Under the pieces are notes generated by a model. The model was not told the DNA's origin and made no database searches. It worked only from the letters and a program-made list of their open reading frames with translations. This document shows, one piece after another, positions 52,964-58,218 of a stretch of DNA of 60,509 bases. Source of the DNA: a virus; the IMG/VR virus record IMGVR_UViG_3300042377_000486, positions 1 through 60,509 of that record, one strand, 5' to 3'. How positions within the stretch are numbered: the first letter of the stretch is position 1; every line of letters starts with the position of its first letter. Both the position numbers and the translations under genes were made by a program.

Positions 52964-53593
52964 CTATGCCGTCAAATCACCGATTAAAATCCAGGTATCT
53001 GTATCTCTTTTTATCAGAGTTGCTGGAGAATACCTTGCAGCAACTTTTTTATTAGAGTTTTTACTTAGAAGTGTGACCCCGCTTGCTGCGGTAAAAATTA
53101 ATTGTCCAGCACCAGTTTGAATAAAGGCAATCTGAGTTCCTGTTAGAAATGGCACAGAAGCATTGGTTGGTATTGTAACAGTTACTGCTGTTGCAGAGTC
53201 AACGTCTAAAGTTCTTCCAGAATCTGATAACGATAATGTAAAGTTTGATGACTTTGTAAACAACTGGGCATTGTCTCCATAAACTCTCCAAGATCCATTA
53301 AAGTAATACTGAATTTGATTTAAGACTGCCCCATCATCTGTCTGTCTAACAAATGCAACAAGACCATTTGTTGGTGAAGTAATAACGGTATCTCTAGAGT
53401 TTGGGTTTAAAAAATTATTTACCCCAGCTTTTGCATTCAATACAGAAGCAAAGTTTACAGTATTTGTAAAATCATGGACTCCAGACCAAGAATACGGCAC
53501 GGTTGTGCTTGCATATCCAGCAACTGGATACCATTTGTCGTCTGACAGATCGTATACATAAGCAACTTTTCCAACGGAATCAATTGTAGCCAT
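52964..53593 (-). CDS. fibre protein with shared C-terminal domain
   Basis: The 209-aa protein begins MATIDSVGKVAYVYDLSDDK and ends in the same beta domain as the 694-aa fibre (TIPTNASVPFLTGTQIAFIQ, then LIKRDTDTWILIGDLTA). It could be a short fibre or tip protein. It shares a TAATG junction with the 162-aa gene. Confidence 0.75.
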   Translation of the reverse strand: MATIDSVGKVAYVYDLSDDKWYPVAGYASTTVPYSWSGVHDFTNTVNFASVLNAKAGVNNFLNPNSRDTVITSPTNGLVAFVRQTDDGAVLNQIQYYFNGSWRVYGDNAQLFTKSSNFTLSLSDSGRTLDVDSATAVTVTIPTNASVPFLTGTQIAFIQTGAGQLIFTAASGVTLLSKNSNKKVAARYSPATLIKRDTDTWILIGDLTA

Positions 53594-54081
53594 TAGCTCA
53601 TGTCACCGCCTATTTCTTTCCATCCAACGGTTCCGTCATAAACGTACATGGTTAGTGGGTCAGAGCCCTTGTCTACCCAGAGAGAACCCTCTGCAATAGT
53701 TCCAGTTGGAGTAGTTGTCTGATATCTTGCAACTGCAACTGGTGTCAGGCCATTAATATTAAAAGTTGGTGCAGATGAAGTTGCGTCAACCCAAACAAAT
53801 CCATCTGGGATGGCTGTTTGTGCTAGATTTTGTGGGGTAGGAATTGAAGAAGAATAAACAGAACCAATACCAGTAGTTTCTAGACTAACCACACGATTAG
53901 ATACAGCTTTTAAGTGTCCAGCTATAGAGTTTTCTAGAACTGCAGCCATGTTTATTGGTGGAATTTTTGTACCATAATGGTAAATTCTTAAGGCATCTTG
54001 AATGTTTGCATTTTCTGATAATTCTGGAATGCTGGTGTTATATGGCCCACTACCGCCAGCGTTATCAATATTTTCTGCCAT
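53593..54081 (-). CDS. virion-region structural protein (putative)
   Basis: I start at the ATG at 54081 (MAENIDNAGGSG), 162 aa, with AAGGTG upstream and a TGATAAAAT box 19 nt before; the TTG codon 2 residues upstream lacks support. It includes ENANIQDALRIYHYGTKIPP and then a beta-rich segment with EGSLWVDKGSDPLTMYVYDG, a pattern common in fibre chaperone-like and spike proteins. Confidence 0.65.
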   Translation of the reverse strand: MAENIDNAGGSGPYNTSIPELSENANIQDALRIYHYGTKIPPINMAAVLENSIAGHLKAVSNRVVSLETTGIGSVYSSSIPTPQNLAQTAIPDGFVWVDATSSAPTFNINGLTPVAVARYQTTTPTGTIAEGSLWVDKGSDPLTMYVYDGTVGWKEIGGDMS

Positions 54082-54099
54082 AATCAATCACCTTCTTAA

Positions 54100-54108
54100 A
54101 TTTTATCA
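54100..54108 (-). promoter_or_regulatory. extended -10 promoter (TGATAAAAT)
   Basis: TGATAAAAT on the minus strand lies 18 nt before the ATG at 54081, with AAGGTG in between. Confidence 0.45.
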
Positions 54109-54115
54109 CAATATA

Positions 54116-54970
54116 CTAAATTAGTGGCAGATTTCCAATACCTGCAACAAGAACAAAGTTTAAGTCTCTTACACCATTTACTTTTTGCCAAGTTAACAAC
54201 GATCCAGGACTAAAGGGAATGGTCTCTGTTGCTGTTATATTAACTGGAAGATAAAGTGTAGAGCCAATTGTTGTTAAAGGAGATATTGTTATACCAGAGG
54301 ATATTGGGGTTTCGTTTCTAATTATATACTGAACGTTAAAACCAGAAGTTGCTCCAAGCGCAATCTCCTCTGCGCTAAAGTAAGAAGCAATTGGAAAAAA
54401 TAAACCAGTTTGTATTGTTGCAAAATTTATCCAAGCAGTTCCAGAGTAAGCTTTTAGTATTGGTGATGGGGATTGGCTAATATCTAGCCAAAACATTCCA
54501 GCTGTTGGTGTGGATGGCGCCGTAGAACTTATAGTAGTTACAGCAAGAATACCATCTATAATTTCTGAAGTTGGAGTTGCTGGAACAGTTGGGGGAATTG
54601 CTGCTATATATGTTAAAGCATATTCTGTAGGAACAACTGTCCTAGCAATTCCATCAATAAACACAACTGGTATATTGGCAAGAGCTGTGCTTGGAATAAG
54701 TCTTAATAGTTTTGACCAACCAAGAGTTCCATTTACACTGCCATACTGGTATAAAAACAAAAACTCAAAGTCGGATGGCAGTAGGTTTATATAAAGATCT
54801 TGTGGTAGCGGTGCAGTTGAAAAAGTTACAGCTACATCTGTTGGTTTTCCTGGGCCAGTAAAAATAAGACTACCACGAACTCCTGGAGCTCCATAGTCAA
54901 CGTTAACGTCTACTGATGCTGGGCCACCAAAAATAGATAGAGTTTCATTCGATAATAATATGTCTACCAT
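54116..54970 (-). CDS. virion-region fibre-like protein
   Basis: The 284-aa protein begins with MVDILLSNETLSIFGGPASV and then GAPGVRGSLIFTGPGKPTDV, a segment that recalls fibre or adaptor proteins of aquatic phages. The central part has FWLDISQSPSPILKAYSGTA, similar to a repeat also seen at 53593, and the C-terminal 80 residues are beta-rich. It shares TAATG with the 129-aa RGDT gene. Confidence 0.68.
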   Translation of the reverse strand: MVDILLSNETLSIFGGPASVDVNVDYGAPGVRGSLIFTGPGKPTDVAVTFSTAPLPQDLYINLLPSDFEFLFLYQYGSVNGTLGWSKLLRLIPSTALANIPVVFIDGIARTVVPTEYALTYIAAIPPTVPATPTSEIIDGILAVTTISSTAPSTPTAGMFWLDISQSPSPILKAYSGTAWINFATIQTGLFFPIASYFSAEEIALGATSGFNVQYIIRNETPISSGITISPLTTIGSTLYLPVNITATETIPFSPGSLLTWQKVNGVRDLNFVLVAGIGNLPLI

Positions 54971-55359
54971 TAGCTTAAGAACGCCTCCGAAGCGCCAGTA
55001 ATTTGTTCTGTAACAGATATTGTTCCAGTAAGAAGTGTTATCACGCTGTCATATGGTGATCCAGATTTAAAAATTTGTACGTCATAAACGTAGTTTAGGC
55101 TAAAGTCCATGTCTATTCCATTTTCTGGAAGTATGGCGCAATCAATGTAGGTTGCATCTGAAGATATTCTGGCATAGCCCTGTAGCTGATCGCTAATTCC
55201 AGACTGTCCACGCTCTGTTGACATTGTAAACTTTGCACCAGAAATTGGGTTATAGCCAGTCAAAGGGAATTGATTACCGCTAGCATCTTTCGGGTATATC
55301 CTAAATTCATAGGTGTCACCCCTGTAATATGAAATATTAAAAACTGCTGGAAATGCCAT
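54970..55359 (-). CDS. RGDT-domain baseplate-like protein
   Basis: The 129-aa protein contains NISYYRGDTYEFRIYPKDA and ends in a paired-strand domain, as in its paralogs at 51081 and 55448. It has a strong ribosome binding site (AAGGAGA) located in the end of the tiny 26-aa gene. It probably forms the base on which fibres sit, which is inference. Confidence 0.7.
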   Translation of the reverse strand: MAFPAVFNISYYRGDTYEFRIYPKDASGNQFPLTGYNPISGAKFTMSTERGQSGISDQLQGYARISSDATYIDCAILPENGIDMDFSLNYVYDVQIFKSGSPYDSVITLLTGTISVTEQITGASEAFLS

Positions 55360-55367
55360 GATTCTCC

Positions 55368-55448
55368 TTAAACCTTGTAGACCTTGCCTTGTACTTTGAT
55401 TACTGGTGGTAAGTTAGTTTTTACTGTTGAAATCTTTACGGTTGCCAT
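55368..55448 (-). CDS. tiny protein between RGDT genes (26 aa)
   Basis: The ATG at 55448 overlaps the stop codon of the gene before it (TAATG). The frame reads MATVKISTVKTNLPPVIKVQ and ends GKVYKV. The overlapping junction, the lack of any alternative use of the interval, and the ribosome binding site for the next gene placed after its stop all favour a real small gene. Function unknown. Confidence 0.5.
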   Translation of the reverse strand: MATVKISTVKTNLPPVIKVQGKVYKV

Positions 55449-55828
55449 TATAGAGTTCCCGCCGTGACATCAGCAGCTACCTTGATTGTTCCAAGAACTG
55501 GAGTCCAGATTATATCACCAATCTGTACTTCTAGATCAAAAGCAATCTCGGCTACTGTCTTGTTATAGCCAGCTCCCCAAGCAGAAGTAATTTCTGGCGG
55601 GGCAATAATATTAACATATCCTGACCCCTTTTCAACTGTCAAAGAGTCTAGAATATCTCCAAAATTATCATATGTTGTAGATGCAAAGTTCCAAGTACTT
55701 ATGTTAAAAATAGTTGTTTCATCATTTTGAAGAAAATCTACACGCAGCCTAGCTGTATCCCCACGAACAATGTTCCATTTAACTATTGCTGGGGTATTGC
55801 CAAATGATTCAGGTATAGACATAGTCAT
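55448..55828 (-). CDS. RGDT-domain baseplate-like protein (first gene of late block)
   Basis: I start at 55828 (MTMSIPESFGNT), 126 aa, 7 nt after a TGATATAAT box; the longer open frame to 55894 includes that box and part of the hairpin. The segment VKWNIVRGDTARLRVDFLQN matches the two paralogs downstream. The gene follows the hairpin at 55856-55909. Confidence 0.72.
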   Translation of the reverse strand: MTMSIPESFGNTPAIVKWNIVRGDTARLRVDFLQNDETTIFNISTWNFASTTYDNFGDILDSLTVEKGSGYVNIIAPPEITSAWGAGYNKTVAEIAFDLEVQIGDIIWTPVLGTIKVAADVTAGTL

Positions 55829-55835
55829 AATATTG

Positions 55836-55844
55836 ATTATATCA
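55836..55844 (-). promoter_or_regulatory. extended -10 promoter (TGATATAAT), leaderless layout
   Basis: TGATATAAT on the minus strand, 7 nt, then the ATG at 55828. It follows the T-tract of the hairpin by 11 nt and so restarts transcription after it. Confidence 0.6.
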
Positions 55845-55855
55845 CAGAAAACGTT

Positions 55856-55909
55856 AAAAAGACTAATACTCAGGTTGGTGGGTATGAGAGACAAACCCGA
55901 GTATTAGCC
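55856..55909 (-). terminator. long-stem terminator directly behind a promoter (tiny RNA candidate)
   Basis: The minus strand forms a stem of about 14-16 bp (GGCTAATACTCGGGTT with AACCTGAGTATTAGTC), a loop of about 16 nt and TTTTT at 55856-55860. A TGTTATAAT box ends 6 nt before the GG that opens the stem, so the predicted transcript is nearly only the hairpin, about 54 nt. It may terminate leaders or act as a small RNA or attenuator. Confidence 0.75.
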
Positions 55910-55915
55910 TTATAG

Positions 55916-55924
55916 ATTATAACA
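55916..55924 (-). promoter_or_regulatory. extended -10 promoter (TGTTATAAT) aimed into the hairpin
   Basis: TGTTATAAT on the minus strand lies 6 nt before the first base of the hairpin. No good -35 hexamer is present, which an extended -10 may offset. Confidence 0.5.
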
Positions 55925-56072
55925 TATCAAACGTTATAATATCGTTATAAAGTATTTGCACTTAAAAATAAAAAGTGTGGTATATTGTTATAATTAGGTT
56001 TTAAGATATATATGATATAAAGTGTATAAGAATATAAAGTATATAGTATAGTTTATATATTATATATAATAA
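55925..56072. other. AT-rich non-coding tract
   Basis: Between the hairpin promoter and the holin-like gene lies about 150 bp of nearly pure A/T with many TATA runs (for example tatattatatataataatc on the plus strand) and a plus-strand TGTTATAAT near 55989. It contains no credible gene. It may hold several weak promoters or an easily melted region. Confidence 0.6.
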
Positions 56073-56324
56073 TCACTTTTTCGTTTTAACAACTGTGACT
56101 GGTTTTGTCTGTTCTAGCAAAATATCATAAATTTTATCAACTTTTGATTCCAGTTTTGAATGTTGGTTTTCTAGTCTGTTAACCTGATCTTTTAAAGAAG
56201 ATCCTCCATTAGGTCTTAATTCAGCAAAATAGTGCTTTACTAGCCACTTGATTCCAAAAGCCAGGGAACCCAGAATAGATATAATACCTACAATAACAGC
56301 CACTAAGGATTCGAGCATATTCAT
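56073..56324 (-). CDS. small membrane protein, holin-like
   Basis: The 83-aa protein has one N-terminal membrane helix (LVAVIVGIISILGSLAFGI), then WLVKHYFAELRPNGGSSLKD, then a coiled region (QVNRLENQHSKLESKVDKIY) and a basic tail. The ELxPNGGSSLKD motif is characteristic of a phage family, DUF2746-like by memory, thought to be holin- or lysis-linked. There is no endolysin nearby, so a holin role is tentative. A TATAAT box lies 9 nt before the first ATG. Confidence 0.65.
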   Translation of the reverse strand: MNMLESLVAVIVGIISILGSLAFGIKWLVKHYFAELRPNGGSSLKDQVNRLENQHSKLESKVDKIYDILLEQTKPVTVVKTKK

Positions 56325-56472
56325 AATGGTTTAATTATAATAGCGTTTATGAAACATAAAAGCTCGGCGTAAAAAAGTATTTAAGTTTCGACGATTTTAA
56401 GCACGGCGATAATAGAGATACAAAACACATACCTACAAAATATGCATTACAAATGCACTATGTAGGAACAGG
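56325..56472. other. divergent intergenic region
   Basis: About 150 bp between the holin-like gene (minus) and the small Cys-rich gene (plus). It holds the TATAAT box of the holin-like gene (56334-56339) and shows no other clear element. Confidence 0.5.
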
Positions 56473-56481
56473 TGCTATAAT
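56473..56481 (+). promoter_or_regulatory. extended -10 promoter (TGCTATAAT), leaderless layout
   Basis: TGCTATAAT on the plus strand, 6 nt, then the ATG at 56488, with no ribosome binding site. It shows that the leaderless layout also occurs on this strand. Confidence 0.6.
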
Positions 56482-56487
56482 TAATAT

Positions 56488-56688
56488 ATGGCTGATGACG
56501 TAACCTTTTTTGATCTATTTGATCCTAGCCAGCCTAGAAGTGACCAAGCGCTTATTGAGCAAAGACTAGAAATTTGCAAGGTATGTCCAGCATTCAGACC
56601 TAGAACAAAAAGATGTAGTAAGTGTGGATGCTTTATGGAATTAAAGAGTACGCTCTTAGAAGCAAAATGTCCTATCGGCAAATGGTAA
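56488..56688 (+). CDS. small Cys-rich zinc-ribbon-like protein
   Basis: The 66-aa protein has CKVCPAFRPRTKRCSKCGCF then MELKSTLLEAKCPIGKW. It is a paralog of the 79-aa gene at 51537-51776: both have CxxCP, CxxCGC and CPxGxW. A metal-binding role is likely. The copies differ in the N-terminal 30 residues, so they may bind different partners. Confidence 0.75.
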   Translation: MADDVTFFDLFDPSQPRSDQALIEQRLEICKVCPAFRPRTKRCSKCGCFMELKSTLLEAKCPIGKW

Positions 56689-56953
56689 TATAAAATCGCT
56701 GTACGCCTCTATACGGGCTTCAAATATCAAATACGTCTTCCAGTATGCCAGATGTGTCAAAAGTCCTCAGAGAAGGCTTGTATGGCTTTATAGAGTTATA
56801 TGTGTGTAATTGATAATGAGGGTTTTTGACTATCAGGAGAAATGTCCTGATTTGTACCCGAAAAATTTATATGCTTATAGCATGAAAGAAGATAGGCCCA
56901 AGGCCTATTATGTTACCAAATTGTAACTATTTCGTTACCAAATTGTTATAATA
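56689..56953. other. non-coding region with hairpin and 13-bp direct repeats
   Basis: About 265 bp without a credible gene. It includes ATCAGGA/TCCTGAT inverted repeats near 56840, a hairpin (ATAGGCC, CAA, GGCCTAT at 56892-56908) that could end transcripts from the 13-aa gene, and two exact copies of GTTACCAAATTGT at 56912-56924 and 56934-56946, 22 bp apart, the second overlapping a plus-strand TGTTATAAT at 56944-56952. The repeats look like operator sites. Confidence 0.55.
56944..56952 (+). promoter_or_regulatory. plus-strand promoter (TGTTATAAT) with tandem operator-like repeats
   Basis: TGTTATAAT overlaps the second of two GTTACCAAATTGT copies. A transcript from here would run rightward, antisense to the tiny genes at 56954-57078, to the terminator at 57266-57299, giving about 350 nt with no convincing gene. 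It may be a non-coding RNA. Confidence 0.4.
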
Positions 56954-56995
56954 TTAGTTCTTACCACATTTGCAGTTATCGCAATTGCAATCCAT
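56954..56995 (-). CDS. tiny Cys-rich peptide (13 aa)
   Basis: The minus-strand frame reads MDCNCDNCKCGKN, with four Cys in thirteen residues. It starts 2 nt after the stop of the 26-aa gene. Such CxC...CxC spacing could bind a metal ion. It is too short to judge from coding statistics, so this is a low-certainty gene, helped only by its position in a possible two-gene unit. Confidence 0.35.
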   Translation of the reverse strand: MDCNCDNCKCGKN

Positions 56996-56997
56996 GA

Positions 56998-57078
56998 TTA
57001 ATCCCTATCTTTATTAATGATCAGGACATAGATGCAGATTGAGCATACCCCCAAAAATAACATCGTTGCTATATCCAT
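56998..57078 (-). CDS. tiny membrane peptide (26 aa)
   Basis: The frame reads MDIATMLFLGVCSICIYVLI then INKDRD, a single hydrophobic helix with two Cys and a charged end. It starts 6 nt after a TATAAT box, the leaderless layout of the region, and AAGGAG is 13 nt before. A plus-strand transcript could run antisense to it. Type I toxin-like peptides have such size and composition, but similarity is only of shape. Confidence 0.45.
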   Translation of the reverse strand: MDIATMLFLGVCSICIYVLIINKDRD

Positions 57079-57084
57079 GTATCT

Positions 57085-57090
57085 ATTATA
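57085..57090 (-). promoter_or_regulatory. TATAAT -10 box, leaderless layout
   Basis: GAGTATAAT on the minus strand, 6 nt, then the ATG at 57078. Confidence 0.45.
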
Positions 57091-57118
57091 CTCCTTTTGA
57101 TGGATCAGGAGAAGGACC

Positions 57119-57127
57119 TGTGGATAA
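57119..57127 (-). other. perfect DnaA box (TTATCCACA on minus strand)
   Basis: TGTGGATAA on the plus strand is the exact reverse of the TTATCCACA consensus. It stands in an AT-rich interval (57128-57260) of repeated AAATCTGAA and TATTT runs. Two more boxes lie at 58105-58125. Confidence 0.7.
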
Positions 57128-57265
57128 CTTTGAATACCCTGGAAATCTGAAAAATATTTCAAATTAGGGAAAATCTGAATATTTGTTAGTTATGTATGAT
57201 GCAGAAATTGAATAAAAAAATTTGCTTTTCTTATAGCGCACACACGCCAACCAAAAAAATAATGA

Positions 57266-57299
57266 GTGGTGCCAGCATTTTATTTTTGACTGGCGCCAC
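57266..57299. terminator. bidirectional terminator
   Basis: A 10-bp stem (GTGGTGCCAG / CTGGCGCCAC, one wobble) with a 14-nt loop is followed on the plus strand by CTTTTTATTTTTTATTT and on the minus strand by CATTATTTTTTTGG after a few bases. It lies just past the end of the minus-strand gene at 57311 and would also stop the predicted plus-strand transcript. Confidence 0.8.
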
Positions 57300-57310
57300 C
57301 TTTTTATTTT

Positions 57311-57511
57311 TTATTTGATAATGCTTAGACTTGCCAAAGCATCTTCCGCATTGTCAAACATTTTCACAAAAGCATTTTCAGCTTTTTTGTTTTTACAAAA
57401 TTCTAAAGTGTGAATTGTGTCCCAACTTTTTTTCATCTTGTAATAAGTTCCAACCTGCTTGTCGGAATACTCGCAACCCTTACAAGTCCAAATTCTCATT
57501 GCTACTGTCAT
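57311..57511 (-). CDS. small protein with CxxC (66 aa)
   Basis: The protein starts MTVAMRIWTCKGCEYSDKQV, with TCKGC as a metal-site half, and ends AFVKMFDNAEDALASLSIIK. A third Cys is at FCKNKK. The start overlaps the stop of the upstream 33-aa gene by 4 bp (ATGA). An AGGAAA ribosome binding site precedes it. It is the last gene of a chain of tiny overlapping genes read leftward. Confidence 0.68.
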   Translation of the reverse strand: MTVAMRIWTCKGCEYSDKQVGTYYKMKKSWDTIHTLEFCKNKKAENAFVKMFDNAEDALASLSIIK

Positions 57512-57609
57512 TTATTTTTTTCCTTTTCTGCTATTGCGATTGTTAGTGAGGTGATAGAAGAAATAGCATTGTCGTATTCTTCCCAAGTGTCAAAGGTGAG
57601 AGTTATCAC
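57508..57609 (-). CDS. tiny protein (33 aa), translationally coupled
   Basis: The start is GTG at 57609, overlapping the stop of the 49-aa gene (GTGA). The frame reads MITLTFDTWEEYDNAISSIT then SLTIAIAEKEKNK. Its own stop overlaps the next start (ATGA). The overlaps on both sides are the main evidence that it is real. Confidence 0.55.
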   Translation of the reverse strand: MITLTFDTWEEYDNAISSITSLTIAIAEKEKNK

Positions 57610-57755
57610 ACTCTACCCCCGATACTTTTGACTAACTTAGTTAGTGATAGCAACTCACTTTGGAATTGTGGCGTAAGTTCTACGCCAAGAGCTATTGAGC
57701 TTTTGGCAACTTTTGCCATAGCGTCGTATTGTTTTTGTAATTGTAATTTATTCAT
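57606..57755 (-). CDS. small helical protein (49 aa)
   Basis: The ATG at 57755 follows AAGGA. The frame reads MNKLQLQKQYDAMAKVAKSS then IALGVELTPQFQSELLSLTK and ends LVKSIGGRV. It is amphipathic and helical. It overlaps the 33-aa gene by 4 bp. No family match. Confidence 0.6.
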   Translation of the reverse strand: MNKLQLQKQYDAMAKVAKSSIALGVELTPQFQSELLSLTKLVKSIGGRV

Positions 57756-57769
57756 TTTCTAATTCCTTT

Positions 57770-57916
57770 CTAGAATTCCATTAGCTCTACGCCGTAAGCG
57801 TCAAAGCAAATCTCACAGCCAAATTCTTTGGCTTCTTCTACCCAAACTTGAGTGGTGTAGTTATCGCAAATCTCGCAAATTGCTAATCTTTGTTCTTGTA
57901 TTTTCATCTTGTTCAT
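57770..57916 (-). CDS. small zinc-ribbon-like protein (48 aa)
   Basis: The frame reads MNKMKIQEQRLAICEICDNY, then TTQVWVEEAKEFGCEICFDA, ending YGVELMEF. Two CxxC pairs (CEIC and CEIC) 20 residues apart suggest one bound metal ion. It has an AAAGG ribosome binding site and a copy of the 22-bp promoter motif upstream, so it heads the leftward chain of small genes. Confidence 0.68.
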   Translation of the reverse strand: MNKMKIQEQRLAICEICDNYTTQVWVEEAKEFGCEICFDAYGVELMEF

Positions 57917-57943
57917 TTTTATAACCTTTCTTTCTATACTCTA

Positions 57944-57965
57944 AACCTATCACATACCCCCGACA
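57944..57965 (-). promoter_or_regulatory. 22-bp early promoter motif, copy E
   Basis: The minus strand reads TGTCGG GGG TATG TGATAGGTT, 28 nt before the 48-aa gene. It matches the other copies in the fixed distance between the TGTCGG block and the TGnTAnnnT box. Confidence 0.65.
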
Positions 57966-58001
57966 TTTTTGACCATTTTTAGGGTATTTTGGGCAATTCT
58001 T

Positions 58002-58021
58002 TTATAACAAAATTGTTATAA
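58002..58021. repeat. 20-bp palindrome with back-to-back -10 boxes
   Basis: TTATAACAA, AA, TTGTTATAA is a perfect inverted repeat. Plus strand gives TGTTATAAT (58014-58022) and minus strand TGTTATAAA (58001-58009). It could be a divergent promoter whose operator is the palindrome itself. Confidence 0.6.
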
Positions 58022-58027
58022 TTCTAT

Positions 58028-58047
58028 CGGCGTGTCGGCTTGACAAA
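58028..58047 (+). repeat. 20-bp direct repeat, copy 1 (with TTGACA)
   Basis: CGGCGTGTCGGCTTGACAAA occurs here and exactly again at 58470-58489, on either side of the 78-aa gene. A degenerate copy lies at 59746-59764. TTGACA at 58040-58045 with TAGGAT at 58064-58069 (18-nt spacer) is a possible promoter for this copy only. Confidence 0.75.
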
Positions 58048-58070
58048 TGTCCCTGCCACCCGATAGGATA

Positions 58071-58099
58071 GGGAGGGGAGGCGGGGGAGGGAGGCTGGG
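58071..58099 (+). other. G-rich tract, quadruplex-prone
   Basis: Runs of G (GGG, GGGG, GGGGG, GGG separated by one to four bases) satisfy the usual four-run pattern for a G-quadruplex. It lies directly before the DnaA boxes. A matching C-rich tract lies at 58505-58539. Confidence 0.55.
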
Positions 58100-58104
58100 C
58101 GACC

Positions 58105-58125
58105 TGTGGATAACTCTGTGGATAA
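58105..58125 (-). other. two perfect DnaA boxes in tandem
   Basis: TGTGGATAA occurs at 58105-58113 and 58117-58125, 12 bp apart, each the exact reverse of TTATCCACA. With the box at 57119 this is three perfect sites within 1 kb. Confidence 0.72.
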
Positions 58126-58172
58126 CTGTTTACCTAATGTTCACTAAGTAAACCCCTGAAATGTGCCAGAAA

Positions 58173-58194
58173 TGTCTTAGGGTCGTGTTAGGCT
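58173..58194 (+). promoter_or_regulatory. 22-bp early promoter motif, copy F (variant)
   Basis: TGTCTT AGG GTCG TGTTAGGCT, 24 nt before the 78-aa gene. The left block differs in two bases from the others, while the spacing and the TGnTAnnnT box are kept. Confidence 0.55.
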
Positions 58195-58218
58195 AATGGT
58201 GTAAAGAAAGGAGTTCAG

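Larger units (their letters stand above)
57917..58218. other. divergent control region with DnaA boxes (candidate origin)
   Basis: Small genes run leftward from 57916 and rightward from 58219. The interval holds a minus-strand promoter motif (57944-57965), a 20-bp palindrome (58002-58021), a 20-bp repeat with TTGACA (58028-58047), a G-rich tract (58071-58099), two perfect DnaA boxes (58105-58125) and a plus-strand promoter motif (58173-58194). This arrangement is what I would expect of a replication origin with control of both flanks. Confidence 0.6.

Noticed and set aside
55448-55894. Longer start at 55894 for the first RGDT gene
   Set aside because: The extra residues would be encoded by the -10 box and part of the terminator hairpin. 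The start at 55828 fits the paralogs and the leaderless layout.
57590-57625. A seventh copy of the 22-bp promoter motif (TATCGGGGG ... TGATAACTC, minus strand)
   Set aside because: The distance between the two halves is longer than the fixed 4 nt, the last base is not T, and it lies in the overlap of two small genes. It may be a decayed copy but is not counted.
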